DNA from: Methylobacterium sp. J-078
GTDB lineage: Bacteria > Pseudomonadota > Alphaproteobacteria > Rhizobiales > Beijerinckiaceae
Direction: 5' to 3'
DNA length: 64,000 bases
NCBI RefSeq assembly: GCF_022829285.1
Contig: NZ_JAKSYI010000033.1
Span: 1 to 64,000 of the forward strand
The number at the start of each line of letters is the position of its first letter. Positions within the stretch are counted from its first letter, which is position 1. Shown piece by piece: positions 37,777-47,324 of this stretch. Under the pieces are notes generated by a model. That model was given only the letters and a program-made list of their open reading frames with translations. It was not told the DNA's origin and did no database searches. The translations under genes and the position numbers were made by a program.

Positions 37777-37971
37777 CCCGTCCCTCGTCACAATGGCTTC
37801 GCTTGGCGGCTGAGCCGCCCCTAACAGAGGCGCCGGAGCGGTGCAAACCCGGACGGGGCCTTTGCGATGACAGCCCGGATGGTCTATCGCGAGCGGCTTT
37901 CCTTAGGATTGCGGCCCACCCCGGAGTGACGGGCGCGCGGCCGCGCCTCCCGACGGGTACCCGGACGTTCG

Positions 37972-39876
37972 ATGCTCCAGAACATGCGCAGCGCCAGCCA
38001 GCACTGGCTCGGCAAGATCATCCTAACGGTGGTGTTTACCTTCCTCATCGCGGGGGTGGCGATCTTCGGCGTTGAGGAATTCTTCCGCGCGGGCTCGTCG
38101 AACACCGTCGCCACCGTGGGCAAGGCACAGATCTCGGCGGAGACCGTGCGTTCGGCTTACCAGAACCAGCTTCAGCGCTACCAGAGCCAGACGCGGCGCA
38201 CCCTCACGCCGGATCAGGCCCGGGCGCTGGGGATCGACCGGCAGGTGCTGGCCCAGCTCGTCAGCGAAGCCTCCCTCGACCAGCAGACCGCGGCTTTGGG
38301 CCTGAGCATCCCGGACGCGGCCGTGCTGCGGGCGATCCAGGAGGAGAAGAGCTTCCAGAGCGCGGACGGCAAGTTCGACCCGACCCTGTTCTACCAGACC
38401 CTCCAGCGCGCCGGCATCAACGAGGCCACCTTCGTGCGCGAGCAGCGCGCGGTCGCCGCGAGGCTTCAGCTCGCGGAGGCGGTGGCCGCCGACCTGCACG
38501 TGCCCGAGGCCCTGCGCGAGTCCGTGCACCGCTACGCCACCGAGCGACGCAGCGTGGCGCTGATGATGCTGCCGCCTTCCGTGGCCGGCAAGATTCCCGC
38601 CCCGACCGAGGAGGCGGTGAAGGCCTATTACGAGGAGAACAAGTTCGCGTTCCGGGCGCCGGAAGCCCGCGCCGTCACCCTGCTGGTCCTCGACCCGCAG
38701 GCGCTCGCCAAGCCCGAGGCCGTGACGCCGGAGGAGAGCGCCGCCCGCTACGAGAAGGACAAGGCCCGCTACGGCACGCCCGAGCGTCGGACGATCCAGC
38801 AGATCGTGTTCCCGGACGCGGCGGCCGCGGACGCCGCCCGCAAGGCGATCGAGGCCGGCGAGAAGCCCTTCGAGGCCGTGGCCGCCGAGACCGGAGCCGA
38901 CGCCAAGAACCTCTCCCTCGGCACCCTGTCGAAGGCCGAGCTGTTCGATCCGGCCGTGGCGGACGCAGCCTTCGCGCTGCCCCTCGACGGGGTGAGCCAG
39001 CCCGTGAAAGGCCGCTTCGGCACCGTGCTCCTGCGGGTCACCGCCATCCAGCCCGAGACCGTGAAGCCGCTGGCCGAGGTCTCGGCCGACATCGCCAAAT
39101 CCATCGCGCTGGAGCGCGCCACCAGCGGCATCGACACCGCGCACGACGCGATCGAGGACCAGCGCGCCAACACCAAGCCGCTCGCCGACATCGCCAAGGA
39201 GCGGGACCTGCCCCTGCGCACGATCCCCGCCGTGACCGCGCAGGGCCTCGACCCCGCCGGTAACGCGGTGGAGGGCATCCCCGACCGCGACACCACCCTG
39301 ACCGCCCTGTTCCGGGCCGAGATGGGCGGCGACAACGAGCCCCTGCGCACCAAGAACGGCGGCTACATCTGGTACGACATCGCCAACATCGACCGGGCCC
39401 ACGACAAGCCCCTCGCCGAGGTGCGCGACGAGGTCGTCGCCCGCTGGCGCACCGCCGAGACGCAGAGCCGCCTCCTCGCCAAGGCCAAGGAACTCGCCGC
39501 GCGCCTCGACAAGGGCGAGGCCGTCGAGACCGTGGCGGCGGAGGCCGGGCTCAACGTCCAGACCCTGAGCGATCTCGCCCGCAACCAGGCGCAGGGCGAC
39601 CTCAGCACGGACGTCGTCAACCGCGTCTTCGCCACGGCCGTCGACAAGTCGGCCTCGGCCGAGGCGGGCGAGAGCCGCGCCCTGTTCAAGGTCACCGCCG
39701 CGACCATGCCGGCCTTCGTGCCCGGTTCGCCGGAGGACGAGACGATCATCAAGCGCTTCCAGCCCACCATCGCGGACGACGTGCTCGGCCAGTACATCGG
39801 CGACGTGCAGGCGTCGGTGGGCGTCAACGTCAACCAAGCGGCCTTCCGCCGGGCCATCGGCGGCGGCGAGTACTGA
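37972..39876 (+). CDS. PpiD-like membrane-anchored peptidylprolyl isomerase/chaperone
   Basis: The 634-residue product has one membrane helix near its N-terminus (residues 15-35: GKIILTVVFTFLIAGVAIFG) and a large periplasmic part. A SurA-type N-terminal chaperone segment follows (TVATVGKAQISAETVRSAYQ), then a parvulin-like domain around residues 270-370 (RRTIQQIVFPDAAAADAA, FGTVLLRVTAI). PpiD helps newly exported outer-membrane proteins fold. It is 7 bases upstream of trpE, so it may be co-transcribed with the tryptophan genes, as in other alphaproteobacteria. Confidence 0.9.
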   Translation: MLQNMRSASQHWLGKIILTVVFTFLIAGVAIFGVEEFFRAGSSNTVATVGKAQISAETVRSAYQNQLQRYQSQTRRTLTPDQARALGIDRQVLAQLVSEASLDQQTAALGLSIPDAAVLRAIQEEKSFQSADGKFDPTLFYQTLQRAGINEATFVREQRAVAARLQLAEAVAADLHVPEALRESVHRYATERRSVALMMLPPSVAGKIPAPTEEAVKAYYEENKFAFRAPEARAVTLLVLDPQALAKPEAVTPEESAARYEKDKARYGTPERRTIQQIVFPDAAAADAARKAIEAGEKPFEAVAAETGADAKNLSLGTLSKAELFDPAVADAAFALPLDGVSQPVKGRFGTVLLRVTAIQPETVKPLAEVSADIAKSIALERATSGIDTAHDAIEDQRANTKPLADIAKERDLPLRTIPAVTAQGLDPAGNAVEGIPDRDTTLTALFRAEMGGDNEPLRTKNGGYIWYDIANIDRAHDKPLAEVRDEVVARWRTAETQSRLLAKAKELAARLDKGEAVETVAAEAGLNVQTLSDLARNQAQGDLSTDVVNRVFATAVDKSASAEAGESRALFKVTAATMPAFVPGSPEDETIIKRFQPTIADDVLGQYIGDVQASVGVNVNQAAFRRAIGGGEY

Positions 39877-39883
39877 GCCGGCG

Positions 39884-41437
39884 ATGACCCAGGACTCCGC
39901 CTTTCACGACTCCACCTTTCGGGACCCTGCCTTCGAGTCTTTCGCGGAAGCCTACGCGGCGGGCCGTCCCAGCCTCCTCCACCTCGCCCTGGTGGCGGAC
40001 CTGGAGACGCCGGTCGCCGCCTTCCTGAAGCTGCGCGCCGTTCATGCGGGCGCCGCCTTCCTGCTCGAATCCGTCGAGGGCGGGGTGGTGCGGGGGCGCT
40101 ACTCGATGATCGGGCTCGACCCCGACCTCGCCTGGCGCTGCCGGGACGGACGGGCGGAGATCGCGCGCGGGGCCGACCTGTCAGTGTTCACGCCCGAGGA
40201 CGCGCCGCCGCTGGCGAGCCTGCGCGCCCTGATCGCCGAGAGCGCCATCGGCGCCGAGGCGGAGACCGATGCGCTGCCGCCCATGGCCGCCGGCCTGTTC
40301 GGCTATCTGGGCTACGACATGGTCCGGGCCATGGAGACCCTGGGCACGCCCAACCCCGATCCCCTCGGGGTACCGGACGCCATCCTGGTGCGCCCGCGCG
40401 TCATGGTGGTGTTCGATTCCGTGCGCGATCTCATCACGGTGGTCGGCCCGGTGCGCCCAGGGCCCGGCCTCTCCGCGCGGGCCGCCTACGAAGCGGCCCT
40501 GGGGCGGCTCGAATCCGTGGCCCAGGCCCTCGAAGGCCCCCTGCCCGTCGAGGCGCGGATCGACCCGCGCGCCATCGCGCATCCGGAGCCCGTCTCGAAC
40601 ACGGCGCCCGACGAATACCTGGCCATGGTGGCGCGGGCGAAGGAGTACATCGTCGCCGGGGACGTGTTCCAGGTGGTGCTCTCGCAGCGCTTCGAGGCCC
40701 CCTTCACCCTGCCGGCCCTCGCCCTCTACCGCTCCCTGCGGCGGACGAACCCGGCCCCGTTCCTGTGCTACCTCGACTTCGAGGATTTCCAGCTCGTCTG
40801 CTCCTCGCCCGAGATCCTCGTGCGGGTGCGGGACGGGCGTGTCACCATCCGGCCCATCGCCGGCACCCGCCGGCGCGGGGCGAACCCGGCCGAGGACAAG
40901 GCGCTCGCCGAGGAACTGCTGGCCGACCCGAAGGAGCGCTCCGAGCACCTCATGCTGCTCGATCTCGGCCGCAACGATGTCGGCCGGGTCGCGCGCATCG
41001 GCAGCGTCACGGTCACGGGCTCGTTCTTCCTCGAGTTCTACAGCCAGGTCATGCACATCGTGTCCAACGTCGAGGGCGACCTCGACCCGAAGCACGATGC
41101 CCTGGCGGCGCTCGCCGCCGGGTTTCCGGCCGGCACGGTCTCGGGAGCGCCGAAGGTGCGCGCCATGGAGATCATCGACGAGCTGGAGCGCGAGAAGCGC
41201 GGGCCCTACGGCGGCTGCATCGGGTATTTCGGCGCGCGTGGCGAGATGGACACCTGCATCGTGCTGCGCACCGCCCTGGTGAAGGACGGCCGCATGCACG
41301 TCCAGGCGGGGGCCGGCATCGTCTACGATTCCGATCCCGTTTCCGAGCAGCAGGAATGCGTCAACAAGGCCAAGGCGCTGTTCCGCGCGGCGGAGGACGC
41401 GGTGATGTTCGCGAGCCGGGCCCGGCGGGGGCAGTGA
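39884..41437 (+). CDS. trpE: Anthranilate synthase component I
   Basis: TrpE turns chorismate into anthranilate with ammonia from TrpG. The 517-residue product has the feedback-type N-terminal segment FLLESVEGGVVRGRYSMIG (with a tryptophan-binding LLES motif), RPLAGTRRRG-like IRPIAGTRRRGANPAEDK, LLDLGRNDVGRVARIGSV and the active-site GYFGARGEMDTCIVLRT. The 7-base gap after the PpiD-like gene leaves no room for a Trp leader peptide, so attenuation right before trpE is unlikely. Confidence 0.96.
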   Translation: MTQDSAFHDSTFRDPAFESFAEAYAAGRPSLLHLALVADLETPVAAFLKLRAVHAGAAFLLESVEGGVVRGRYSMIGLDPDLAWRCRDGRAEIARGADLSVFTPEDAPPLASLRALIAESAIGAEAETDALPPMAAGLFGYLGYDMVRAMETLGTPNPDPLGVPDAILVRPRVMVVFDSVRDLITVVGPVRPGPGLSARAAYEAALGRLESVAQALEGPLPVEARIDPRAIAHPEPVSNTAPDEYLAMVARAKEYIVAGDVFQVVLSQRFEAPFTLPALALYRSLRRTNPAPFLCYLDFEDFQLVCSSPEILVRVRDGRVTIRPIAGTRRRGANPAEDKALAEELLADPKERSEHLMLLDLGRNDVGRVARIGSVTVTGSFFLEFYSQVMHIVSNVEGDLDPKHDALAALAAGFPAGTVSGAPKVRAMEIIDELEREKRGPYGGCIGYFGARGEMDTCIVLRTALVKDGRMHVQAGAGIVYDSDPVSEQQECVNKAKALFRAAEDAVMFASRARRGQ

Positions 41438-41478
41438 CGCCCGTTGACGGTTCGGCGAAGTCGCGCCACACCGCCTCC

Positions 41479-42114
41479 ATGCCCGCGTCCCAGAGCCCGA
41501 TGCCCGACGTTCTCGTGATCGACAACTACGATTCCTTCACCTGGAATCTCGTCCACCTGATCGGACCCCTCTGCGGCTCCATCGACGTGGTGCGCAACGA
41601 CGCGATCACCACGCGTGAGATCCGCGCGCGGCGGCCCGACGCGGTGGTGCTCTCGCCCGGCCCGTGCTCGCCCAACGAGGCCGGCATCTGCCTCGACGTG
41701 GTCAAAAATCTCTCGGACGAGATCCCGATCTTCGGGGTCTGCCTCGGCCTCCAGGCCATCGGGCAGGCCTTCGGCGGCGATGTCGTTCGGGCACCCACGC
41801 CCATGCACGGCAAGGTTTCCAGTATCCAGCACCGGGCCTCCGGCATCTTCCGGGGCCTGAACGGCCCGTTCGATGCGACGCGCTACCATTCCCTGGTGGT
41901 GGAGCGCGGCAATTGTCCACCGGACCTGACGGTGACGGCGGAGGCGGACGGCCTGATCATGGGACTGCAGCATGCACGCCTGCCCGTGCACGGCGTGCAG
42001 TTTCACCCCGAGAGCATCCTCTCGCACCACGGATCGCAGATCCTGCGGAATTTCCTGGACATCGCGGCGGCCTGGAACGCGACGCGTGACAAGGGCCGCG
42101 ACGGCGTGCATTGA
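41479..42114 (+). CDS. trpG: Anthranilate synthase glutamine amidotransferase component
   Basis: TrpG supplies ammonia to TrpE. The 211-residue product has the nucleophile cysteine in PIFGVCLGLQAIGQAFGG and the His/Glu pair in HGVQFHPESILSHHG, plus the N-terminal VIDNYDSFTWNLVHLIG. The ATG at 41479 was taken; the ATG at 41500 (MPDVLVIDN) is equally likely and gives a more standard start. The gene lies 41 bases after trpE and 63 before trpD. Confidence 0.95.
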   Translation: MPASQSPMPDVLVIDNYDSFTWNLVHLIGPLCGSIDVVRNDAITTREIRARRPDAVVLSPGPCSPNEAGICLDVVKNLSDEIPIFGVCLGLQAIGQAFGGDVVRAPTPMHGKVSSIQHRASGIFRGLNGPFDATRYHSLVVERGNCPPDLTVTAEADGLIMGLQHARLPVHGVQFHPESILSHHGSQILRNFLDIAAAWNATRDKGRDGVH

Positions 42115-42177
42115 CGGGTCACGTCGTCCTTCAGAAATAATCCTGGTCTGCGCACCGGATCGCCACGCCCGAGCCCA

Positions 42178-43203
42178 ATGGAATCCTTCAAGCCCCTCCT
42201 CGCGAAGGTCGCCACGGGTGCGAGCCTCACGCGCGACGAGGCCCGCCGGGCCTTTGACGACCTGCTCTCGGGTGAGGTCACGCCGGTCCAGGCCAGCGCC
42301 TTTCTCGTCGCCCTGAAGGTGCGCGGCGAGGCCCCGGACGAGATCGTCGGCGCCGTCGAGGCCATGCGGGCGCGGATGCTGCCGGTGGCGAGCGTGCCCG
42401 GCGCCGTCGACGTGGTCGGCACCGGCGGCGATCATTCGGGCAGCTACAACGTCTCGACGCTGGCCGCGATCATCACGGCCGCCTGCGGCGTGCCGGTGGC
42501 CAAGCACGGCAACCGGGCCGCCACCTCGCGCTCCGGGGCCGCGGACGTCCTCTCGGCCCTCGGCGTCCGCATCGGCCTCGCCCCCGACGAACTGAGCCTC
42601 TGCCTCGCGGAAGCCGGCCTGTGCTTCATGTTCGCCCAGACGCACCACGCCGCCATGCGCCACGTGGCCCCCGTGCGGGCCGAACTGCCGACGCGCACGA
42701 TCTTCAACATGCTGGGCCCCCTGGCCAATCCGGCCGGCGTGCGCCGCCAGCTCTTCGGAGTCTCGTCTCCGGCCTGGGCCGAACCCCTCACCGGCGTCCT
42801 GGCCGAGCTCGGCAGCGACCGGGTCTGGACCGTGCACGGCAGCGACGGCCTCGACGAGATCACCGTCACGGGCCCCACCGCCGTGGTGGCCCTGGAGCAG
42901 GGCCGGGTCTCGCACTTCACCATCGACCCGCGCGAGGTCGGCATCCCGCTCCACCCCATCGAGGCCCTGCGCGGGGGCGACCCGGCCCACAACGCCGTCG
43001 CCCTGGGGCAGGTGCTGGACGGGGCGCGCAACGCCTATCGCGACATCGCCGTGCTGAATGCCGGTGCCGCCCTGGTCGTCGCCGACGCCGCTCGCTCCCT
43101 CGCCGAGGGGGTCGCGCGGGCCGGCGAGGCCCTCGACAGCGGCGCCGCGCGCGCCACCCTCGATAGTCTCGTCCGCCTCTCGCATCGTCGCTCGAACACC
43201 TGA
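42178..43203 (+). CDS. trpD: Anthranilate phosphoribosyltransferase
   Basis: TrpD joins anthranilate to PRPP in the second step of tryptophan synthesis. The 341-residue product has the PRPP loop [37 protein letters not shown], the metal-binding region and FNMLGPLANPAGVRRQLFGV. The metal-site acidic motif DGLDEITVTGPT is present. The length matches the family. It is followed by trpC after 9 bases, so these two are very probably one transcript. Confidence 0.96.
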   Translation: MESFKPLLAKVATGASLTRDEARRAFDDLLSGEVTPVQASAFLVALKVRGEAPDEIVGAVEAMRARMLPVASVPGAVDVVGTGGDHSGSYNVSTLAAIITAACGVPVAKHGNRAATSRSGAADVLSALGVRIGLAPDELSLCLAEAGLCFMFAQTHHAAMRHVAPVRAELPTRTIFNMLGPLANPAGVRRQLFGVSSPAWAEPLTGVLAELGSDRVWTVHGSDGLDEITVTGPTAVVALEQGRVSHFTIDPREVGIPLHPIEALRGGDPAHNAVALGQVLDGARNAYRDIAVLNAGAALVVADAARSLAEGVARAGEALDSGAARATLDSLVRLSHRRSNT

Positions 43204-43212
43204 AAGCAGCCC

Positions 43213-44094
43213 ATGTCCGAGCACAAGTCGTCCGAGCACAAGCCGTCCGAGCCGAAATCCGGGGCCATCCCCGAAATCGCTCCCGCCGAGCGCAAGGACG
43301 TGCTCGCCCGCATCGAGACCTACAAGCGGCGCGAGATCGCCGAGGCGAAGCTGCGGGTGCCGCAGACGAAGCTGGAGAAGCGCATCGCCGACGTCTCGGC
43401 TCCGCGCGGCTTCGCCGATGCCATCGCGGCCCACATCGCCGAGAAGCGGCCGGCCCTGATCGCCGAGGTGAAGAAGGCCTCCCCCTCGAAGGGCCTGATC
43501 CGGGCCGATTTCGACCCGGCTTTGCTCGCCGCCGCCTACGAGGCCGGGGGCGCTACCTGCCTCTCGGTGCTCACCGACACGCCCTCGTTCCAGGGCCGAC
43601 CCGAATACCTCACCGAGGCGCGCGCGGCCTGCGCCCTGCCAGTCCTGCGCAAGGATTTCCTGTTCGAGCCCTACCAGGTCTTCGAGGCGCGGGCCTGGGG
43701 GGCCGACTGCATCCTCGTCATCATGGCCTGCCTCGACGACGAGGAGGCCGCCGCCCTGGTGGAGACCGCCGACGATCTCGGCATGGACGTGCTGGTCGAG
43801 GTGCATGATTCCGAGGAATTGGCCCGCGCTCTGCCGCTGGGCACCCGGCTGATCGGCATCAACAACCGCAACCTGAAGACCTTCGAGGTCTCGTTCGAGA
43901 CGGCGATCCGCCTCGCGGAAGGGGTGCCCGCCGACCGGATCGCCGTGGCGGAGAGCGGCATCGCCGGCCACGCCGACGTCGTGCGCCTGGCCGAGAGCGG
44001 CCTTAACACCATCCTGGTGGGCGAGAGCCTGATGCGCGAGGCCGACGTGACGGCGGCCACCCGGCGCCTGCTCTTCGGCGACGCGAAGGCCTGA
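43213..44094 (+). CDS. trpC: Indole-3-glycerol phosphate synthase
   Basis: TrpC closes the indole ring in tryptophan synthesis. The 293-residue product has the TIM-barrel motifs [17 protein letters not shown] (catalytic lysine and Glu), [54 protein letters not shown] and [10 protein letters not shown]. About 20 lysine- and serine-rich residues ([15 protein letters not shown]) before the domain are unusual and look like a repeat of SEHK units; an internal start would remove them. The gene is followed by moaC. Confidence 0.96.
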   Translation: MSEHKSSEHKPSEPKSGAIPEIAPAERKDVLARIETYKRREIAEAKLRVPQTKLEKRIADVSAPRGFADAIAAHIAEKRPALIAEVKKASPSKGLIRADFDPALLAAAYEAGGATCLSVLTDTPSFQGRPEYLTEARAACALPVLRKDFLFEPYQVFEARAWGADCILVIMACLDDEEAAALVETADDLGMDVLVEVHDSEELARALPLGTRLIGINNRNLKTFEVSFETAIRLAEGVPADRIAVAESGIAGHADVVRLAESGLNTILVGESLMREADVTAATRRLLFGDAKA

Positions 44095-44102
44095 GGCGGA
44101 GC

Positions 44103-44588
44103 ATGGCCGAACTCACGCATCTCGACGCCTCCGGCGCGGCCAACATGGTCGACGTCTCGGAGAAGGACGCCACCACGCGCACGGCCCGCGCCACGGGCTG
44201 CGTGGCGATGCTGCCCGAAACCCTGCGGCTGATCCGCGAGGGCGACGCCAAGAAGGGCGATGTCATCGGCACGGCGCGGCTCGCCGGAATCATGGCCGCG
44301 AAGCGCACCCACGAACTCATTCCCCTCTGCCACCCCCTCCTGCTTACGAAGGTCCGCGTCGATTGCGAGCCCGACGACAGCCTGCCGGGCCTGCGGGTGA
44401 CGGCGGAGGTGAAGGTGCTGGGGCCGACCGGCGTGGAGATGGAGGCGCTGACCGCCGTCTCGGTGGCCTGCCTGACGATCTACGACATGGTGAAGGCGGC
44501 CGATCGCGGCATGCGCATCGAAGGCATCCGGCTCCTGGCCAAGGATGGCGGGCGCTCCGGCGCTTACCGCGCCGAGGATTACGCTTGA
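44103..44588 (+). CDS. moaC: Cyclic pyranopterin monophosphate synthase MoaC
   Basis: MoaC finishes the first intermediate of molybdenum cofactor synthesis. The 161-residue product has [51 protein letters not shown] (metal/substrate site CHPL) and [19 protein letters not shown] with the conserved lysine in VKAADRGM. It lies 8 bases after trpC and its stop overlaps a possible start of moeA, so the trp and mo genes form one operon. Confidence 0.96.
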   Translation: MAELTHLDASGAANMVDVSEKDATTRTARATGCVAMLPETLRLIREGDAKKGDVIGTARLAGIMAAKRTHELIPLCHPLLLTKVRVDCEPDDSLPGLRVTAEVKVLGPTGVEMEALTAVSVACLTIYDMVKAADRGMRIEGIRLLAKDGGRSGAYRAEDYA

Positions 44589-44623
44589 GCGGCGCGCCCG
44601 CAAACGGGAAGACGGCCGGGGGC

Positions 44624-45844
44624 ATGATCTCCGTGGCCGAGGCGCTGTCGCGCATCCTGGCGAGCATCCCGGGTCCGGTGGAGGCGCAGACCGTTCCGAT
44701 CGCGCAGGCCGCCGGGCGGACGCTGGTCGAGGACGTGCGGGCGGCCCGCACGCAGCCGCCCTTTCCCGCCTCGGCCATGGACGGCTACGCGGTGCGCGCC
44801 GCCGATCTCGACGCGGCCCCCGCCACCCTGCGGCTGATCGGCACCAGTTCCGCCGGCCACGGCTTCGCAGGCCCGGTCGGACCCGGCGAGGCCGTGCGCA
44901 TCTTCACAGGTGCCCCCGTTCCCGAGGGCGCGGACGCGATCCTGATCCAGGAGAACGCCGAGGCGACGCCAGAGACGGTCATGGGTCGGGAGCCCGTCCC
45001 CGCCGGCCGCTTCATCCGCCCGAGCGGCCTCGACTTCCGGCAGGGTGACAGGTTGCTGACTGCCGGCGACACCCTCGATCCACGCCGCATCGCCCTCGCG
45101 GCTGCGGGCGGCCACGGCACGCTCTTGGTCCGGCGGCGCCCACGCGTGGCGATCCTGGCCACCGGCGACGAATTGGTGGCGCCGGGTCAGCCCACGCGCT
45201 GGGACCAGATCGTGGCCTCCAACGGCCTCGCCGTCGCGGCCCTGGTCCGGGAGGCCGGTGCCGAGGCGATCGACCTCGGGATCGCCGGGGATACGCTCGC
45301 GGCCCTCGACGACGCGATCCTCCGGGCCGTCGCGGCGGATGCCGACCTTCTCGTCACCCTCGGGGGTGCTTCGGTGGGCGACCATGACCTCGTGCAGTCG
45401 GCCCTCCACGCGCGGGGGCTCGAACTCGGCTTCTGGCGCGTCGCCTTGCGCCCCGGCAAGCCGTTGATGCACGGGCGCCTCGGCCGCATGGCCGTGCTTG
45501 GCCTACCAGGCAACCCGGTGGCCTCGGTGGTCTGCGGGCTGCTTTTCGTGGTGCCGGCGATCCGCGCCCTCCTCGGCGACCCTCGGGCGGCATGCGACAT
45601 GTCGGAGCCGGCGATTCTCGGGCGTGACCTACCGGAGAACGACCTGCGCCAGGATTACCTTCGTGCCCGGATCGAGACCGCGCCCGATCGGCTGCCCGTG
45701 GTGTATCCCGAGAATCGGCAGGATTCCTCGATGTTGTTCGTTCTCGGCACGGCGGAAGCGCTCCTGATCCGCGCTCCGCACGCGCCTGAGGCGCGGGCCG
45801 GTGAAGCCTGCCGCATCCTGCGCCTCGACCGGCGCCTGCTCTGA
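44624..45844 (+). CDS. moeA: Molybdopterin molybdenumtransferase MoeA
   Basis: MoeA inserts molybdate into adenylated molybdopterin. The 406-residue product has VEDVRAARTQPPFPASAMDG, the domain motif GEAVRIFTGAPVPEGADA, VATGDEL-like AILATGDELVAPG, LVTLGGASVGDHDLV and KPGKP-like RPGKPLMHG with GLPGNPVASVVC. A TTG at 44585 overlaps the moaC stop by two bases and would add 13 residues; the ATG at 44624 is preceded by GGGGG and is preferred. It ends the trp-moa unit. In many rhizobia lexA follows here; it does not in this window. Confidence 0.93.
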   Translation: MISVAEALSRILASIPGPVEAQTVPIAQAAGRTLVEDVRAARTQPPFPASAMDGYAVRAADLDAAPATLRLIGTSSAGHGFAGPVGPGEAVRIFTGAPVPEGADAILIQENAEATPETVMGREPVPAGRFIRPSGLDFRQGDRLLTAGDTLDPRRIALAAAGGHGTLLVRRRPRVAILATGDELVAPGQPTRWDQIVASNGLAVAALVREAGAEAIDLGIAGDTLAALDDAILRAVAADADLLVTLGGASVGDHDLVQSALHARGLELGFWRVALRPGKPLMHGRLGRMAVLGLPGNPVASVVCGLLFVVPAIRALLGDPRAACDMSEPAILGRDLPENDLRQDYLRARIETAPDRLPVVYPENRQDSSMLFVLGTAEALLIRAPHAPEARAGEACRILRLDRRLL

Positions 45845-45848
45845 TCGA

Positions 45849-45876
45849 GATCGCCTCCGACCGCCTGCGGGCGATC
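45849..45876 (+). terminator. Hairpin after moeA
   Basis: A perfect 7-base stem GATCGCC/GGCGATC lies 4 bases after the moeA stop, followed by GTTC. It may end the trp-moa transcript; the U-tract is weak. Confidence 0.35.
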
Positions 45877-45899
45877 GTTCAATAAGAACACGCCCCCTC

Positions 45900-45942
45900 T
45901 CCGGAAAAAGAGGAAGCGCGTCGCGCGCAGGCTGACCTGCGC
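45900..45942 (-). terminator. Rho-independent terminator of the 44-residue gene
   Basis: On the minus strand a perfect 7-base stem (GCGCAGG/CCTGCGC, loop of four bases) is followed, 10-12 bases further, by a CTTTTTCC tract. It lies just downstream of the small gene at 45960-46094. Confidence 0.65.
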
Positions 45943-45959
45943 GATCAACCGGAACCGTA

Positions 45960-46094
45960 TCAGACGAGGTAGAGGGTCGCCTCAGACCGGAAAACCCGGG
46001 GGCAGTGAGCCGCATCGACCCAGGCGCGCGCCTGTTCGACGCTGATCTCGCGAGCGGCAGCGATATCGTTCAGGGTCATCCAGCGTGATGTCAT
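45960..46094 (-). CDS. 44-residue HTH-like small protein
   Basis: The ATG at 46094 opens 44 codons. The protein reads MTSRWMTLNDIAAAREISVE, QARAWVDAAHCPRVFRSEAT, LYLV. The first 25 residues form a plausible helix-turn-helix (LNDIAAAREISVEQARAWV), like an excisionase or MerR-type recognition region. AGGTGA sits 7 bases before the ATG, and a hairpin plus U-tract terminator follows the stop, which supports a real separate gene. No known family was recognised; it might be a DNA-binding or adaptor protein. Confidence 0.6.
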   Translation of the reverse strand: MTSRWMTLNDIAAAREISVEQARAWVDAAHCPRVFRSEATLYLV

Positions 46095-46166
46095 GATAAT
46101 TCACCTCGTGATCGTAAGCTCAACGGGTGAAACGCCGTTTGGTTTCTCCAATTTCTCCGGCCCGGT

Positions 46167-47321
46167 TCAGCGCAGGTAGGTCACGCTGTAGAGCGTCCGC
46201 CGCAACGCGTCCTCGCCGACCCAGACGCGCCCGTTCTCGCAGGCCTCGCGCATCCCCTCGCGCATGCGTGCGCAGTACTCGCCGGTATTGTCCTGGATCC
46301 GGTACTGGCAGGTGCCGCCGACCTTACGCCGGGCGATCACCGGGCTCGCATGGTCGGCGTGCAGATCCGGATCCTTCGGGTCGCGGTCCTCCAGCAGGTA
46401 CCAGCTGTAGCCGATGGTCGGCACACGGCCGTGGTCCAGGGCGTAATCGATCATCGCCAGGATGCGGGTGATCGCCTTCGGGCTCGGCGGCGTGCCGGAA
46501 TCGCGCAGTTCCACGAACTCCGCCTGGTTGGTGGCCACCCGGTAGGAGACCGGCAGCAGCGGCACTGGCAGGGGCACGCGCCGGCAGCGGGCTTCGACGT
46601 GGGCGATCCAGGCCGCGTTGAAGGTGTCGGTCTGCGGGTGGCGCAGGTGCGGCACGGTGCCGGCGAGGCTCCGGAAGCTCATCGGCTTCGGCGCGAGCCG
46701 GCTGCGGTAGCGCAGGCGCCGCAGGGTCGGATTGGCGTAGCGGTATCCGTCGTTGGAGGGCAGGTCGCGATCCTCGCAGAGCCCGCCGATGTTGTAGAGG
46801 AGGGCTGCCGTATCCTCCTCGCCGCCCTCGATCTTGTCGAAGTACGGGAGCAGCTTCGGGTTACCGATGTTGGACATCTCGGCCGCGTTCCGGCTCCAGG
46901 CGATGTCGGCACGCCAGTTCGGATGGGCCTTCAGGTGCTCGCGCAGGGCCGGAATCGCCGCGAGGCGCTCAGGGTCCGCGAAGTAGGTCTTCGTGGCGAC
47001 GTCCAGCGGCGCGATCTGGCGCCCGAGCCGGTGCGAAATCATGTCGGCGGTGGCGTAGGCAAAGCAGATCGCGCTCTCGCCCTGGTTCAGGGGCATCTCG
47101 CGCGGGGACGGTGACAGGGCGACGTCGCGGGTGCCCTCGTGCACGTCGAAGGGGATGCGGGTTTCCACCGTCGCGCAGGTGGGATTGCGCCGATAGGTCG
47201 GCTGGAGCGGCAGGATGCGCGGATCGACCTGGGCCAGGGCCGGCAGCACCCAGGCAACGAGCGCCGCCGCGCAGGCGGCCAAGACCGCGCCCGGAAACCG
47301 GCTGGACCGGCGGCCGCGCAT
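46167..47321 (-). CDS. Secreted papain-like (C1 fold) protein
   Basis: The 384-residue product has a signal peptide (residues 1-30, core AVLAACAAALVAWVLPALA). The mature part shows the order of a papain-fold protease: an oxyanion Gln and nucleophile Cys in LNQGESAICFAYATADMI (Q80, C86). The histidine is in HADHASPVIARRK (H324) and the asparagine in YRIQDNTGEYC (N345), with a weak papain-like RVWVGEDAL at the end. This is an inference from motif order and spacing, not a confident family hit, so it may be inactive or have another role. It lies 3 bases after rsmB and may be co-transcribed. Confidence 0.7.
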   Translation of the reverse strand: MRGRRSSRFPGAVLAACAAALVAWVLPALAQVDPRILPLQPTYRRNPTCATVETRIPFDVHEGTRDVALSPSPREMPLNQGESAICFAYATADMISHRLGRQIAPLDVATKTYFADPERLAAIPALREHLKAHPNWRADIAWSRNAAEMSNIGNPKLLPYFDKIEGGEEDTAALLYNIGGLCEDRDLPSNDGYRYANPTLRRLRYRSRLAPKPMSFRSLAGTVPHLRHPQTDTFNAAWIAHVEARCRRVPLPVPLLPVSYRVATNQAEFVELRDSGTPPSPKAITRILAMIDYALDHGRVPTIGYSWYLLEDRDPKDPDLHADHASPVIARRKVGGTCQYRIQDNTGEYCARMREGMREACENGRVWVGEDALRRTLYSVTYLR

Positions 47322-47324
47322 CGC

